The translations under genes were made by a program, and so were the position numbers. From contig NZ_SISK01000015.1 in assembly GCF_004310345.1 (NCBI RefSeq), forward strand, positions 1-57,876: a DNA stretch of 57,876 bases, given 5' to 3'. The first letter of the stretch is position 1. Each line of letters begins with the position of its first letter. The DNA comes from Paracoccus subflavus. Lineage in GTDB: Bacteria > Pseudomonadota > Alphaproteobacteria > Rhodobacterales > Rhodobacteraceae. Positions 1 through 7,638 of the stretch are shown here, piece after piece. Under the pieces are notes generated by a model that worked only from the letters and a program-made list of their open reading frames with translations, was not told where the DNA came from and searched no databases.

Positions 1-155
1 CTGGGAAACCCTTTCTCAGCCTCTAGTGCCGATGTCTCTTGACCTCGCGGCCTGACCGGAGCCAACGTTACATGCTCGGAGCGCGCTGCTCGCCAATTTC
101 CACCACATTCGCGACACGACCCACCGCTGCCGCCAACGGCCAAGGAAACAGCCGG
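1..155. other. window edge without an assignable gene
   Basis: No gene could be assigned here. This is the 3' side of the minus-strand T4SS operon, where virB5 or a similar gene would be expected. Both remaining minus frames are partly open but have no recognisable product and no start with a ribosome binding site. Confidence 0.4.
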
Positions 156-380
156 TCAGGGCTGCGCATAAGGACCGTCCTCGACCGCGTTTTCATAAAA
201 GCCGACCTTGCGAACGGCATCCTGCCGCGCCTCGCCCCACAGTTCAGGCAGGGGCCGCAGATCGCAGGTCAGATCGCCCCGCGCGGTGAAGCATTTGCTT
301 TTGATGGGCTGTGACTGCGTGCCTGCGCAGGCCGACAGGGCAAGAGAGCCAAGGAGCGCCAGGAGGACAGGTTTACGCAT
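156..380 (-). CDS. small T4SS-associated lipoprotein
   Basis: 74-residue protein beginning MRKPVLLALLGSLALSACAG, a typical lipoprotein signal with the lipobox LSAC, so it should be cleaved and lipidated before the cysteine. The mature part is short, with two further cysteines in KCFTARGDLTCDLRPL. It overlaps the end of virB4 by 8 bp, and AAAGGA lies about 8 bases before the ATG at 380; an adjacent ATG at 383 is the alternative. Its position after virB4 suggests a T4SS accessory, either a VirB7-like outer-membrane anchor or an entry-exclusion lipoprotein. The sequence does not decide between them. Confidence 0.75.
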   Translation of the reverse strand: MRKPVLLALLGSLALSACAGTQSQPIKSKCFTARGDLTCDLRPLPELWGEARQDAVRKVGFYENAVEDGPYAQP

Positions 381-2751
381 CATCAAATCCTTTCCAGAAA
401 TCAGGCCGGGTTCGGTAATCCGCCCCCACAAGAGCCTCACCGGCCTTCATGCCGCCGAGGATGGTCAGGAGCGGGCCGAGGGCTGAAAGGTCCGTGTCGA
501 TCACATGCGAGCCGTCATCGGACCGCAGGAGCGCCACGCGCGAGCCGGGGTTCACCCCCATGAGGATTTCCAGCTCTTTTTGGTTGAGGCCGAGGCCGTC
601 ATAATCGCTGACGCTGGCCTCCTTGTTCGGGAGCAGCATTTTCGTGGGCAGGGCTTGCAGCAGCGTGCGCCCATGCGCCGAGGCGTTCAGTTGGTGCGCA
701 AACTGCGTCATCATCACGACAACGGTGTTCTGCTTTCGCGCCGTGACGAGCCAGTTCTCGATACGGCCCGCGAAATAGCTGTTGTCGAGAGCCTTCCACG
801 CTTCATCAATGATGATGATCGTCGGGCGCTTGTCCTCGATCTTCCGCTCGATGCGGCGGAAGATGTAGGACAGGACCGCCATGCGGGCCTTCTGGTTGTC
901 GGTGTCCAGAATGTCGGTCAGGTCAAAGCCGACAAACTGACCGTCGAGGGAAAAGCTGTCCTCGACCTCCTGACCGAAGATCCAGCCAAAGCGGTGTCCG
1001 GCGGTCCATTCGTTCATCCTGTCGGCAAGTGCGCCCCCGTCATGGGTGGCACCCACCAGTTGGGCAAACTGGCTCCAGGTCCGCAGCCGCGGATTGCGCA
1101 CCTCTGCGTTCTGGCGCACGGCATGACGCACGGCGCGGGACTGTTCAGGCTGAAGGGGGCTGTGCCCGCTTTCCATCAGGTGAATGAGCCAGTCGCTCAG
1201 CCATTCCTGCCCGGCTGTATCGGTTTCCGTCCAAAGCGGGTTGAGGCCCGTGCGTTCGCCCGCCTTCAGTTCGGAATAGGTGCCGCCGAGGGCGCGCACG
1301 GCCATTTCCATGCCCCGGCGATAGTCGAAGACAAAGACCCGAGCGCCGACCCGCTGCGCCTGTGCCGCCAGGAACGCTGCCTGCACCGATTTGCCCGATC
1401 CCATGCGGCCGAGGATCAGCGTATGGCCGTTGGAGGGTTCTTTCTGCGGATCGCCTTCCTCGTGGAAGTTGAAGCGATAGGCGCTGCGCGTGATGGTTGG
1501 AAACCATGTGATGTTGGTGCCCCAGGGCACCCGAGAGCCGGGCTTGCCCATGGCGGCGCGATGCAGCGCGGCCATGTCGGCAAACTGTTCGTTGGTGATT
1601 GCGCCTTCCCGGATGCGGTAGGCCCGGTTGCAGGGATGCTGGCCAAAATAGACCGTCCGCGCGGTATAGCCTTGCGAAACCAGCTTCACGCCCGCCGTGA
1701 CGGCGATGTTGCGGATCATCGAACTGATGCGGCCAAGCTCTTCTTCGCTGTCGGCATAAACCGCGACCGCCATCTGATGCTGCCCGAAGGTGATCTCTCC
1801 CGAGGCCAGCCGGTTCTGGCCGTTCTGCAGGGCAAGGATCAGGTTTTCGGCCTTGTCGTTGATCGCGTCACGGCGGCGCAATTCGCGGGCGACCCGCTCT
1901 TCCATGACGCTGTTGTTGACCGGCACGAAGTAGTTGGAGACCACCATATCAACCGGCAGGTCCAGTTCATCGAACATGGTGACGAAGGACTCGCGGGGAT
2001 ATTCCTTGATCGAATAGATGGTGCCGACCCGATCCGGCAGGCTGCCGCCGCTCAGATAGATCTTGTCGCCCTTGAAGGTGACGCGGGTGTTCGAGACGGT
2101 TTCCGCAATCGTGCGGTCGAGGGCCGTGTGAAAGGTCGGAACCTCTATGCCCGTGTTGATGCTTTCGAGAAAGCCGAGCAGTTCACCGCTTTCGGCCGTC
2201 AGCACACGCGGCTCCATGCCGGACAGGGCCGAGCAGAGAAACGAGACAACCTCGCTCAGTTGCGCCACCTGGGCGCTGATCTGGCCCGCCAGAAGCGCAC
2301 GGGATTTCTGGATGCTGAACGGGATCTTCGAGAGCACGTCCGGCCGCTTGATGACCGTGATCGTGATCGTGTGTTCGCGCAGGTTCGCGCGGCCCATGTA
2401 GCCTTGCCAACGCCGGTCGATCTGCGCCGCCATGCTGTCGCCCGTCACAGGCGGTAGGCTGGTGTCGATGCGCCGCGATACCTTGTGGACCGTGTAGGCG
2501 AACTTGTCGCCGGTCTGGGCGATGATGCTGGCAAAAATGTCCTTGGCGCGATCCAGCAGCTCATCGGCCACGGTCAGGCTGTTCAACCCACTGACCCGGA
2601 TGCACTGGAAAAACTCGTTGCCCTTGGTGCGGATGGTTCGATCATCGACCAGAGACACATAGGGCAGCATGGAGGCCACCGACTGTTCCTTGCGCACCCA
2701 TGAAGGCAGCACGTCGAGGGCGGCAGGCCCGATCCGAGGATTATGGTTCAT
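373..2751 (-). CDS. virB4: VirB4 ATPase of the type IV secretion system
   Basis: 792-residue VirB4/CagE/TrbE ATPase, the inner-membrane energiser of pilus assembly and DNA transfer. Walker A GRMGSGKS is near residue 450 and Walker B TIIIIDEAW near residue 644. The C-terminal RecA-like domain and the N-terminal VirB4 domain are complete, and the length is normal for the family. The open frame extends upstream, but the ATG at 2751 (MNHNPRIGPAALDVLPSW) is chosen because it overlaps the virB3 stop by 11 bp, as expected for coupled translation. It is part of a minus-strand operon running orf-virB1-virB2-virB3-virB4-lipoprotein. Confidence 0.96.
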   Translation of the reverse strand: MNHNPRIGPAALDVLPSWVRKEQSVASMLPYVSLVDDRTIRTKGNEFFQCIRVSGLNSLTVADELLDRAKDIFASIIAQTGDKFAYTVHKVSRRIDTSLPPVTGDSMAAQIDRRWQGYMGRANLREHTITITVIKRPDVLSKIPFSIQKSRALLAGQISAQVAQLSEVVSFLCSALSGMEPRVLTAESGELLGFLESINTGIEVPTFHTALDRTIAETVSNTRVTFKGDKIYLSGGSLPDRVGTIYSIKEYPRESFVTMFDELDLPVDMVVSNYFVPVNNSVMEERVARELRRRDAINDKAENLILALQNGQNRLASGEITFGQHQMAVAVYADSEEELGRISSMIRNIAVTAGVKLVSQGYTARTVYFGQHPCNRAYRIREGAITNEQFADMAALHRAAMGKPGSRVPWGTNITWFPTITRSAYRFNFHEEGDPQKEPSNGHTLILGRMGSGKSVQAAFLAAQAQRVGARVFVFDYRRGMEMAVRALGGTYSELKAGERTGLNPLWTETDTAGQEWLSDWLIHLMESGHSPLQPEQSRAVRHAVRQNAEVRNPRLRTWSQFAQLVGATHDGGALADRMNEWTAGHRFGWIFGQEVEDSFSLDGQFVGFDLTDILDTDNQKARMAVLSYIFRRIERKIEDKRPTIIIIDEAWKALDNSYFAGRIENWLVTARKQNTVVVMMTQFAHQLNASAHGRTLLQALPTKMLLPNKEASVSDYDGLGLNQKELEILMGVNPGSRVALLRSDDGSHVIDTDLSALGPLLTILGGMKAGEALVGADYRTRPDFWKGFDDA

Positions 2752-3019
2752 AGCTGTCGGCACCCCAGAGGTCTTTGTTTCTGGTCCGGCGGGTCTGACG
2801 GCTGACGACAGTGACCACATCGAAGAAATGAGGGTCCCATTCCGCCGCCAGCCAGAAGGCCGGATAGGCAAGGGCCGAGAGCAGAAGCGTCCAGAAGCTC
2901 TCGGCCCACACAAAGGCCAGGACGGACCCTGCCATCCAGATCACGGCATAGAACATCGGCAAGCCCATGAGGCGAGGCGGGCGGATGAGACCGAGGAAAA
3001 GCAGGGACCGTCTGACCAT
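2741..3019 (-). CDS. virB3: VirB3 inner-membrane protein
   Basis: 92-residue protein with the VirB3 layout: a short basic N-terminus (MVRRSLLFLGLIRPPRLMGL), a hydrophobic hairpin at about residues 18-60, and a basic cytoplasmic tail. VirB3 works with VirB4 in pilus biogenesis, and the two genes overlap by 11 bp here. It starts 4 bp after the virB2 stop. Length and position fit the family. Confidence 0.92.
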   Translation of the reverse strand: MVRRSLLFLGLIRPPRLMGLPMFYAVIWMAGSVLAFVWAESFWTLLLSALAYPAFWLAAEWDPHFFDVVTVVSRQTRRTRNKDLWGADSYEP

Positions 3020-3023
3020 GGGA

Positions 3024-3341
3024 TCAGGCGCCCCACATGGTGTTCACGATGGTTGCCGCGCCGGCGACGATGGCGATACCCGCCACGACATAGATAACGG
3101 TGCGGAAATCGACATAACCCATCAGCCAGGCCGCACCGATGCCGATCACGGCAAGCGTTGCCATGGCCTTGCCGAGCGGCCCGGTCAGGGTGTTTGCGAT
3201 GCCGGTCAGGATATTGGTGATCGGGCTCAGGTTGATCGTGCCTGCCGCCAGTGCGGGCGAGGTCATCAACATGAAAAGGCCGACCGCCAGGAGCGCGCAA
3301 AGCGCCAGATTATAGGCCGAGATCGGCATGGTGTTGTTCAT
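3024..3341 (-). CDS. virB2: VirB2 major pilin
   Basis: 105-residue pilin precursor. A long signal segment ends in SPALAA near residue 33, followed by two transmembrane helices (about 50-72 and 80-103) separated by a short charged loop. This is the VirB2/TrbC arrangement, in which the mature pilin is built from the two helices. The ATG shares 4 bp (ATGA) with the end of virB1, so the genes are probably translationally coupled. Confidence 0.93.
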   Translation of the reverse strand: MNNTMPISAYNLALCALLAVGLFMLMTSPALAAGTINLSPITNILTGIANTLTGPLGKAMATLAVIGIGAAWLMGYVDFRTVIYVVAGIAIVAGAATIVNTMWGA

Positions 3342-4036
3342 AGGGTGTCTCCGTTCAGTCGGGAAAAAACGGCCATGACCTTGCGGACGTGACCAATGGT
3401 TTCGCGGTAAGGGGGGATACCGCCGTGGCGCGAAACGGCCTCGGGACCAGCGTTGTAGCCAGCCAGAGCCAGCTCCTTCGTCCCGAAGCGATCGAGAAGA
3501 AGAAGCAGGTATCGGGCAGAACCATCGAGGTTCTGGTGCATGTCGTGGGGGTTTACGCCGAGCGTCGCCGCTGTTGCGGGCATGAGTTGCCCAAGACCGA
3601 TAGCACCCACATGGCTGCGAGCTTTCGGATTGTAGGCACTCTCGATCTCAATATTGGCGCGGTAGAAGTTTCGCCATTCCGTGACGGACATGCCAGCTTT
3701 GCGCAAAGCAGCATGACCGCCGTAGCGCATCGCTGTTTGATCAATGGCACTGAGGACTTCTGGCCTTGCCGCGACTGCCCGTGGCGCTCGAAAACTGGGT
3801 TCCGGCTGGGCCAGGAAAGACATTGAGTTGTCTGGAAGCGAAGCCTGACGTTCGGCTTCCCTGATTATCGGTTGCCCACCGGAGCCATAGTGGCGGGCAA
3901 AACCGTTACTTTGTTCTCTGTATTGGAAGGTTCCATCGGACCCTGGCACAAGCACCATGCCATTTCCGAGGCAGGCATTTGCGCTAAGTGTCAGACCTCC
4001 AATCAGCAGAATAGCTGCCGTCCTTGAAGAGTTCAA
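3338..4036 (-). CDS. virB1: VirB1-like lytic transglycosylase
   Basis: 232-residue periplasmic peptidoglycan-cleaving enzyme that opens the wall for T4SS assembly. It has an N-terminal signal segment and a variable linker, then an SLT fold from about residue 90. The catalytic glutamate is E132 in IESAYNP, followed by GAIGLGQLMPATA (144-156) and LAGYNAGPEAV (191-201), all diagnostic. Its start lies inside the preceding small gene (53-bp overlap). Confidence 0.92.
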   Translation of the reverse strand: MNSSRTAAILLIGGLTLSANACLGNGMVLVPGSDGTFQYREQSNGFARHYGSGGQPIIREAERQASLPDNSMSFLAQPEPSFRAPRAVAARPEVLSAIDQTAMRYGGHAALRKAGMSVTEWRNFYRANIEIESAYNPKARSHVGAIGLGQLMPATAATLGVNPHDMHQNLDGSARYLLLLLDRFGTKELALAGYNAGPEAVSRHGGIPPYRETIGHVRKVMAVFSRLNGDTL

Positions 4037-4325
4037 ACGCTTGTCCCTTTTCCTTAGGTATTATTATTCCGGGGAAGCCCCAAGATATTATTTTTGAAGC
4101 AACGCCCGACACTGTGAGCGATGTTTCTGCCTTGTTTCTTACTTTGTAGACCACTAACCGCCGTGATTTTTTATCAGCCGATACGACTTCAAAAATCCAC
4201 TTGCCTACGACTGCCGTTCCTTTTCTCGAAACACTTTCGAGGCAAATAACGATAACTGATCCGCCCTCGTTTACGACTTGCGCAACATCCTCGCTGAGTA
4301 TCACTGGAGGTATGACTTGACTCAT
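3984..4325 (-). CDS. small protein heading the virB operon, unknown
   Basis: 113-residue protein (MSQVIPPVILSEDVAQVV...) rich in short hydrophobic and charged beta-like stretches, with no signal peptide and no cysteine motif. AGGAG about 8 bases upstream supports the ATG at 4325. It is the first gene of the virB operon, and its C-terminus overlaps virB1 by 53 bp. I do not recognise the family. The base composition is more AT-rich than the vir genes, so it may have been acquired together with the luxR/luxI region. Confidence 0.7.
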   Translation of the reverse strand: MSQVIPPVILSEDVAQVVNEGGSVIVICLESVSRKGTAVVGKWIFEVVSADKKSRRLVVYKVRNKAETSLTVSGVASKIISWGFPGIIIPKEKGQAFELFKDGSYSADWRSDT

Positions 4326-4412
4326 TGTTGGCTCCTGCTCGTTGACAGGTGCCTTAATGCACTATGTTGGGTTGCTCGCACTAGCTGGTTTCACCTAGAT
4401 CAACACATGTCT

Positions 4413-4452
4413 AACAATTCATTTATTGTTAGTCAACAATAAATGAATTGTT
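4413..4452. promoter_or_regulatory. perfect 18-bp inverted repeat with four half-sites
   Basis: Two perfect 18-base arms (4413-4430 and 4435-4452) with a 4-base centre. Each arm, AACAATTCATTTATTGTT, is itself a dyad of AACAAT and ATTGTT, giving four alternating half-sites. It lies between the end of luxI and the start of the virB operon, both on the minus strand. The AT-rich stem without a T-run argues for an operator rather than a terminator. Confidence 0.7.
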
Positions 4453-4494
4453 TGCGAAGATCATTTTTGTTTGCGCCAGCTTGCGCGGCTAGGG

Positions 4495-5124
4495 CTACTC
4501 CAGCTTGCGCACAGGGCACTCGAAGACCTGGAAGGCTCCGTCGTCGTTGCCGGTTACAGGGCCGAGTTGCTTGACCGGCCAGTTCAGCGAGTTGGCCATA
4601 CGCTTGAACGCTGGCGACCCTAGAAAGAGCACCGTCTCAGCGCCTTCTTCGCTTAGGAACTCGTTGACCTTCGCCAGGATCATCCGCGAGATTTCACGTG
4701 GCCCCTTCACCACCATACGGGTGATCTCCCACATGGAGGTGTCCATCGAAGGAACCTCATAGCAAAGGTTGTCCGGTAGACCGGGAAGGATACCCAGGCA
4801 CGCATCCCTGATCATGTAGCTGTATTGCAGTTGACCTTTGCCGCTGACCTGGTTGGCACGACGCAGCCGAGCACCCCCGACTGTCACACCGTTAAGAGTG
4901 GCAATGACATAGACAGTATCGAAGCTGTCATACTGTTCGAACTCAAGCTCTTCAGCGTGAAAGAGAGGCCACTCCAAGCGGTCCACGAAGACCTCTTTGC
5001 GTAGCTTCAAATACTCATTCACCAAGTGCCAGCGATCCAGATTGCTGGGGCAGCGGACAACCTCAACATGGTAGCCGCTTTGCGCAGCTTCACTGAACTT
5101 TTGTTTTGCCTGCATCATCATCAT
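4495..5124 (-). CDS. luxI: acyl-homoserine-lactone synthase (LuxI family)
   Basis: About 209 residues; makes an N-acyl-homoserine lactone from SAM and acyl-ACP. All the family invariants occur with the right spacing: R42, F46 and W52 (RKEVFVDRLEW), D66 and D69 (EQYDSFD), the GGARLRR block, and E133/R136 in WEITRMVV. The start is uncertain among a GTG at 5130 and four successive ATGs; ATG 5124 is chosen, though an ATG a few codons later has better spacing from AGGTGG. It overlaps the preceding small gene by about 35 bp, so both lie in one operon reading away from the lux box at 5413-5432. Confidence 0.95.
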   Translation of the reverse strand: MMMMQAKQKFSEAAQSGYHVEVVRCPSNLDRWHLVNEYLKLRKEVFVDRLEWPLFHAEELEFEQYDSFDTVYVIATLNGVTVGGARLRRANQVSGKGQLQYSYMIRDACLGILPGLPDNLCYEVPSMDTSMWEITRMVVKGPREISRMILAKVNEFLSEEGAETVLFLGSPAFKRMANSLNWPVKQLGPVTGNDDGAFQVFECPVRKLE

Positions 5125-5344
5125 TGCCACCTACTTCAAACACTTGTGTCGAACCTATAAACAAACGAATGCCATGGGGGGTCACGGCCCAGACACCGGC
5201 ATTGGAGAATTTGACAGTAATTTCCTGGCCTTCGGTGAGGTGCGAAAACATCGTGAGCAGGTTTTGAGCCATATCTACTGTGAAGTTTGCCTCCGCAGAG
5301 ATAGTCACCGCTTTCGGGCGCACTCTGTCCTCAATGCTCTTCAT
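5090..5344 (-). CDS. small protein cotranscribed with luxI, unknown
   Basis: The open frame starts at 5410 (GTG) or 5404 (ATG), but those starts abut the lux box and leave no room for a promoter. The ATG at 5344 (MKSIEDRVRPKAVTI), giving 84 residues, lies 69 bp from the box and follows AGAAGG, so I prefer it. The protein is small and soluble, with a beta-like core and an acidic VGGNDDDAG tail. It does not resemble TraM, the usual quorum-sensing anti-activator of transfer systems. Its position directly before luxI suggests a quorum-sensing accessory role (inference). Confidence 0.65.
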   Translation of the reverse strand: MKSIEDRVRPKAVTISAEANFTVDMAQNLLTMFSHLTEGQEITVKFSNAGVWAVTPHGIRLFIGSTQVFEVGGNDDDAGKTKVQ

Positions 5345-5381
5345 CGTTGTCCGGGCCTTCTGCCGTTCTCTTGCTTGGCTG

Positions 5382-5388
5382 GCATAGA
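5382..5388 (-). promoter_or_regulatory. candidate -10 element of the luxI operon
   Basis: TCTATGC read on the minus strand, centred about 37 bp from the middle of the lux box. This is close to the spacing expected when LuxR occupies a site near -42. It supports the internal ATG at 5344 for the first gene. Confidence 0.4.
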
Positions 5389-5412
5389 GGAAGATTTTTG
5401 GCATTGACACTC

Positions 5413-5432
5413 ACCTGTCTTTTTAGACAGGA
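5413..5432. promoter_or_regulatory. lux box between luxR and the luxI operon
   Basis: ACCTGTCTTTTTAGACAGGA: CCTGTC and GACAGG form a perfect dyad within the 20-bp format of classical lux boxes (ACCTGT-N8-ACAGG). It sits in the divergent interval between luxR (plus) and orf-luxI (minus), exactly where an autoinducing LuxR would bind. Confidence 0.9.
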
Positions 5433-5470
5433 GATAAGGACACTTTCACGAAAAGGCTTGACATTCCGCT

Positions 5471-6091
5471 ATGCTTGAGATCGCGATCCCCAACCACGAA
5501 GCTGAGCTTCAACAGCTTGAAGCCATTGGTTTGTCAGGTTATTTTCTTGGCTTCGGACTGCGCTTCGGCCAGCCGGACTTCTTCATGAACAAGTATCCGG
5601 ACGCGTGGACCAAGGAATACGAGACCGAGAACTACTTCTTCGGAGATCCCGTGGCTGTCTGGACGATCACGCGTGAGGGGATGGTCCGGTGGTCGCAGGT
5701 GAAGTTGCCCGACATGCGGAAGATCATGGTTCGGGCCAAGGCACACGGCCTGAAGTATGGAGCTACATTTGTCGTCAAGATAGGATCGAAACGATCATTC
5801 TTGTCTATCGCACGGCCTGATCGTGAACTGACAGATGAAGAGATGACGCTGCTCATGTCTAAGGTGAAGATGTGGGCTCAGCTCTTTACGCGGTCGCGGG
5901 TTGCCTTGACTGATCAAGAACTAGAGACGTTGAGACTGATGCACAGCGGGTTGCGGCAGAGTGAAGCTGCAGAATTAATGAGTATCAGTGTCTCAGGTTT
6001 GAAGGCCCGACTTGATAGTGCGCAAAAGAAGCTGGGTGCCCGGAATACCACCAGTGCTGTCAGCACGGCAGTGAGAATGAACCTGATCTAA
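5471..6091 (+). CDS. luxR: LuxR-family quorum-sensing regulator
   Basis: 206 residues. The N-terminal autoinducer-binding domain carries W46, Y50, D59, P60 and W74, with the same spacing as the ligand-contacting W57, Y61, D70, P71 and W85 of TraR, so it should bind an acyl-homoserine lactone. The C-terminal LuxR helix-turn-helix starts near residue 146 (LTDQELETLRLMHSG ... VSGLKARLDSAQKKLG). It is slightly shorter than typical members at the N-terminus, and the ribosome binding site is weak. It is divergent from the luxI operon across a lux box and is therefore the cognate regulator. Confidence 0.95.
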   Translation: MLEIAIPNHEAELQQLEAIGLSGYFLGFGLRFGQPDFFMNKYPDAWTKEYETENYFFGDPVAVWTITREGMVRWSQVKLPDMRKIMVRAKAHGLKYGATFVVKIGSKRSFLSIARPDRELTDEEMTLLMSKVKMWAQLFTRSRVALTDQELETLRLMHSGLRQSEAAELMSISVSGLKARLDSAQKKLGARNTTSAVSTAVRMNLI

Positions 6092-6443
6092 TAATCAATT
6101 ATGTTAATCAATAAATAATCAATGCCGCGGTCATGCGGCATTGACTATTTTGGCGCACCTTCTATTTATTTTTTCTTATTACAAAATCATGTATTCGGCG
6201 GGGCCGTATCAACCTGTTGATCGGCGCTAGGCTTGGTTAACAGAGAAAGTCAAGGGCAATCGTCTTATTGGCTAAATCTTCTGTCTATTTAGCCACTGGC
6301 CTTTAACTTCCAAAACTTCACCCTCAGAACTGGCGCAAATAACTTCTACTGCGTCAAAGAACCATGACCTTCTCTCTTGCACATCTACAGTTGGAGTCGG
6401 TCACACCTGGGCGGGCTTTGTCGCACTGCTGGAAGGCAGGTGC
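6092..6443. other. AT-rich gap after luxR
   Basis: About 350 bp with no convincing gene. The first part is AT-rich with short repeats of AATCAAT/AATAATC directly after luxR. No lux box or strong terminator was seen. Confidence 0.4.
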
Positions 6444-6722
6444 ATGATCGGTCCACTTGCTGTCATAGCCTTGGTTCAGGTGGCTTCATCAGGACCATAC
6501 ATCCCTGCGCCTCAAGTTCTGCATCTGTGCGTCCCTCCCGCTGATCCCATAGAGGATCAAGCTACTCTGGAGCGGCACGGAATAGAAGAAAGAGAAGAAT
6601 ACATACGATATTTCAATGATTTAAACGCTTATCTCCTTTGCCTGCAGAAGTCCCAGACCGACATCATCCAACAGTCGAATGTCTGGCACGAGCGATACAA
6701 AGAAAAATTCCTGAGCGAATAA
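6444..6722 (+). CDS. small probably exported protein, unknown
   Basis: 92 residues. A short hydrophobic N-terminus (MIGPLAVIALVQVASS) could act as a signal segment. It is followed by an acidic amphipathic region with two cysteines and a helical tail. AAGGCAGG precedes the ATG. Family not recognised. It precedes another exported protein and may belong to the same transfer-associated set. Confidence 0.5.
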   Translation: MIGPLAVIALVQVASSGPYIPAPQVLHLCVPPADPIEDQATLERHGIEEREEYIRYFNDLNAYLLCLQKSQTDIIQQSNVWHERYKEKFLSE

Positions 6723-6801
6723 AGATGAAATCTTTAAATAATTCATTTATGTTGTATGTTGAGACCTACACGTGCTACTGGCCGTCAACAAGGAGGTTCA
6801 G

Positions 6802-7368
6802 ATGAAGGTTAAGACCCTCGGTGCTGCCGCATGTGTAGCAACCGCCTTCAGCTTTGCATCGCCTGCTGCCGCCTACCCCATCGACTGCGCAATCCTTCTA
6901 TGTCTGGCAGGCGGTTTTCCGGCCTCGGCAGAGTGCAGCGCGGCAAAGGCCGAACTAATCCGCCGCATCACACCCTGGCCGGTTGAGCCGCCCCTGCAAC
7001 TGTGGCGATGCCCCATGGGCGGTCACAGTGTAAGCCTGCCAGGTGGAGGTGGTTCTGACAGCATACCGCCCGAGGTTGCCAAATATCGTGATGCCATCGA
7101 ACTCTGGCAGCTTTCCAAACATGTGACGAGCGGTAGCGGAGGACGAGACGTTTACACCAGCACGGTTCGCTACGGATATGCGCCTTCGTCTGGTGAGTGG
7201 GTCCGATTTCCTTCCAACGACAATGCCTTGCCTGAATGGCTGGATGACACGATCAGGCAGCGGACGGGCAAAGGGTTTCAGGACGAGTATGGCCGAGGCT
7301 TCAGGAGCATCGTGGTTCGGATGCAGGACTACACGGGCGCATCCATGACGGAATGGGTGAGCTACTGA
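6802..7368 (+). CDS. exported cysteine-containing protein, TrbM/KikA-like motif
   Basis: 188 residues from the ATG at 6802, preceded by AAGGAGG; the open frame extends 10 codons further upstream but without a ribosome binding site. It has a clear Sec signal peptide (AAACVATAFSFASPAAA), then CAILLCLAGGFP...EC and a later WRCPMGG. The paired cysteines around CLAGG recall the TrbM/KikA periplasmic proteins of conjugation systems. A glycine/proline linker near residues 85-95 separates a second domain that I do not recognise. It is probably a periplasmic transfer accessory. Confidence 0.75.
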   Translation: MKVKTLGAAACVATAFSFASPAAAYPIDCAILLCLAGGFPASAECSAAKAELIRRITPWPVEPPLQLWRCPMGGHSVSLPGGGGSDSIPPEVAKYRDAIELWQLSKHVTSGSGGRDVYTSTVRYGYAPSSGEWVRFPSNDNALPEWLDDTIRQRTGKGFQDEYGRGFRSIVVRMQDYTGASMTEWVSY

Positions 7369-7491
7369 TGAATCACCGCCGAGGTCTACACAAAGAATTG
7401 CCGCTAAGCCCTTGCTGGCGTAGGCTGTTCGGCAAAATACCCAAAACGGGAGGGACGAGCGGAATCGGATAAACCACCAGCCCAAAAGGAA

Positions 7492-7507
7492 ACCCCCCGC
7501 GCGGGGG
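7492..7507. terminator. GC-rich hairpin, possible terminator
   Basis: CCCCCGCGCGGGGG-type inverted repeat, with a short A-rich stretch on its left side, in the gap after the exported protein. It has no clear T-run on the plus strand, so it may act on the minus strand or be only a structural element. Confidence 0.3.
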
Positions 7508-7638
7508 TCCGCACGAGGGGGCTTGGTAGCATAACACAGGTTTGGCGACCTGATTAGCAGCGGATTACACCTGCTATAGTTAGCTGCCTACTCCCGGAAA
7601 TCAAGAGCAAAAAGCGCATCTGTGCGAACGGATGAGGC

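Noticed and set aside
1..155. In-frame continuation of the IS256-type fragment across the window ends, as evidence of a closed circle
   Set aside because: The frame is open when the two ends are joined, but the residues from the window start do not look like an IS256 transposase, so this is probably chance.
505..2457. 650-codon open frame on the plus strand opposite virB4
   Set aside because: It is the antisense of a well-supported VirB4 gene; its composition and lack of domains show that it is a shadow caused by high GC.
4333..4350. TCCTGC...ACAGGT dyad before the first virB-operon gene as a third lux box
   Set aside because: The half-sites are two bases too close (CCTG-N8-CAGG rather than N10) and one arm coincides with the AGGAG ribosome binding site.
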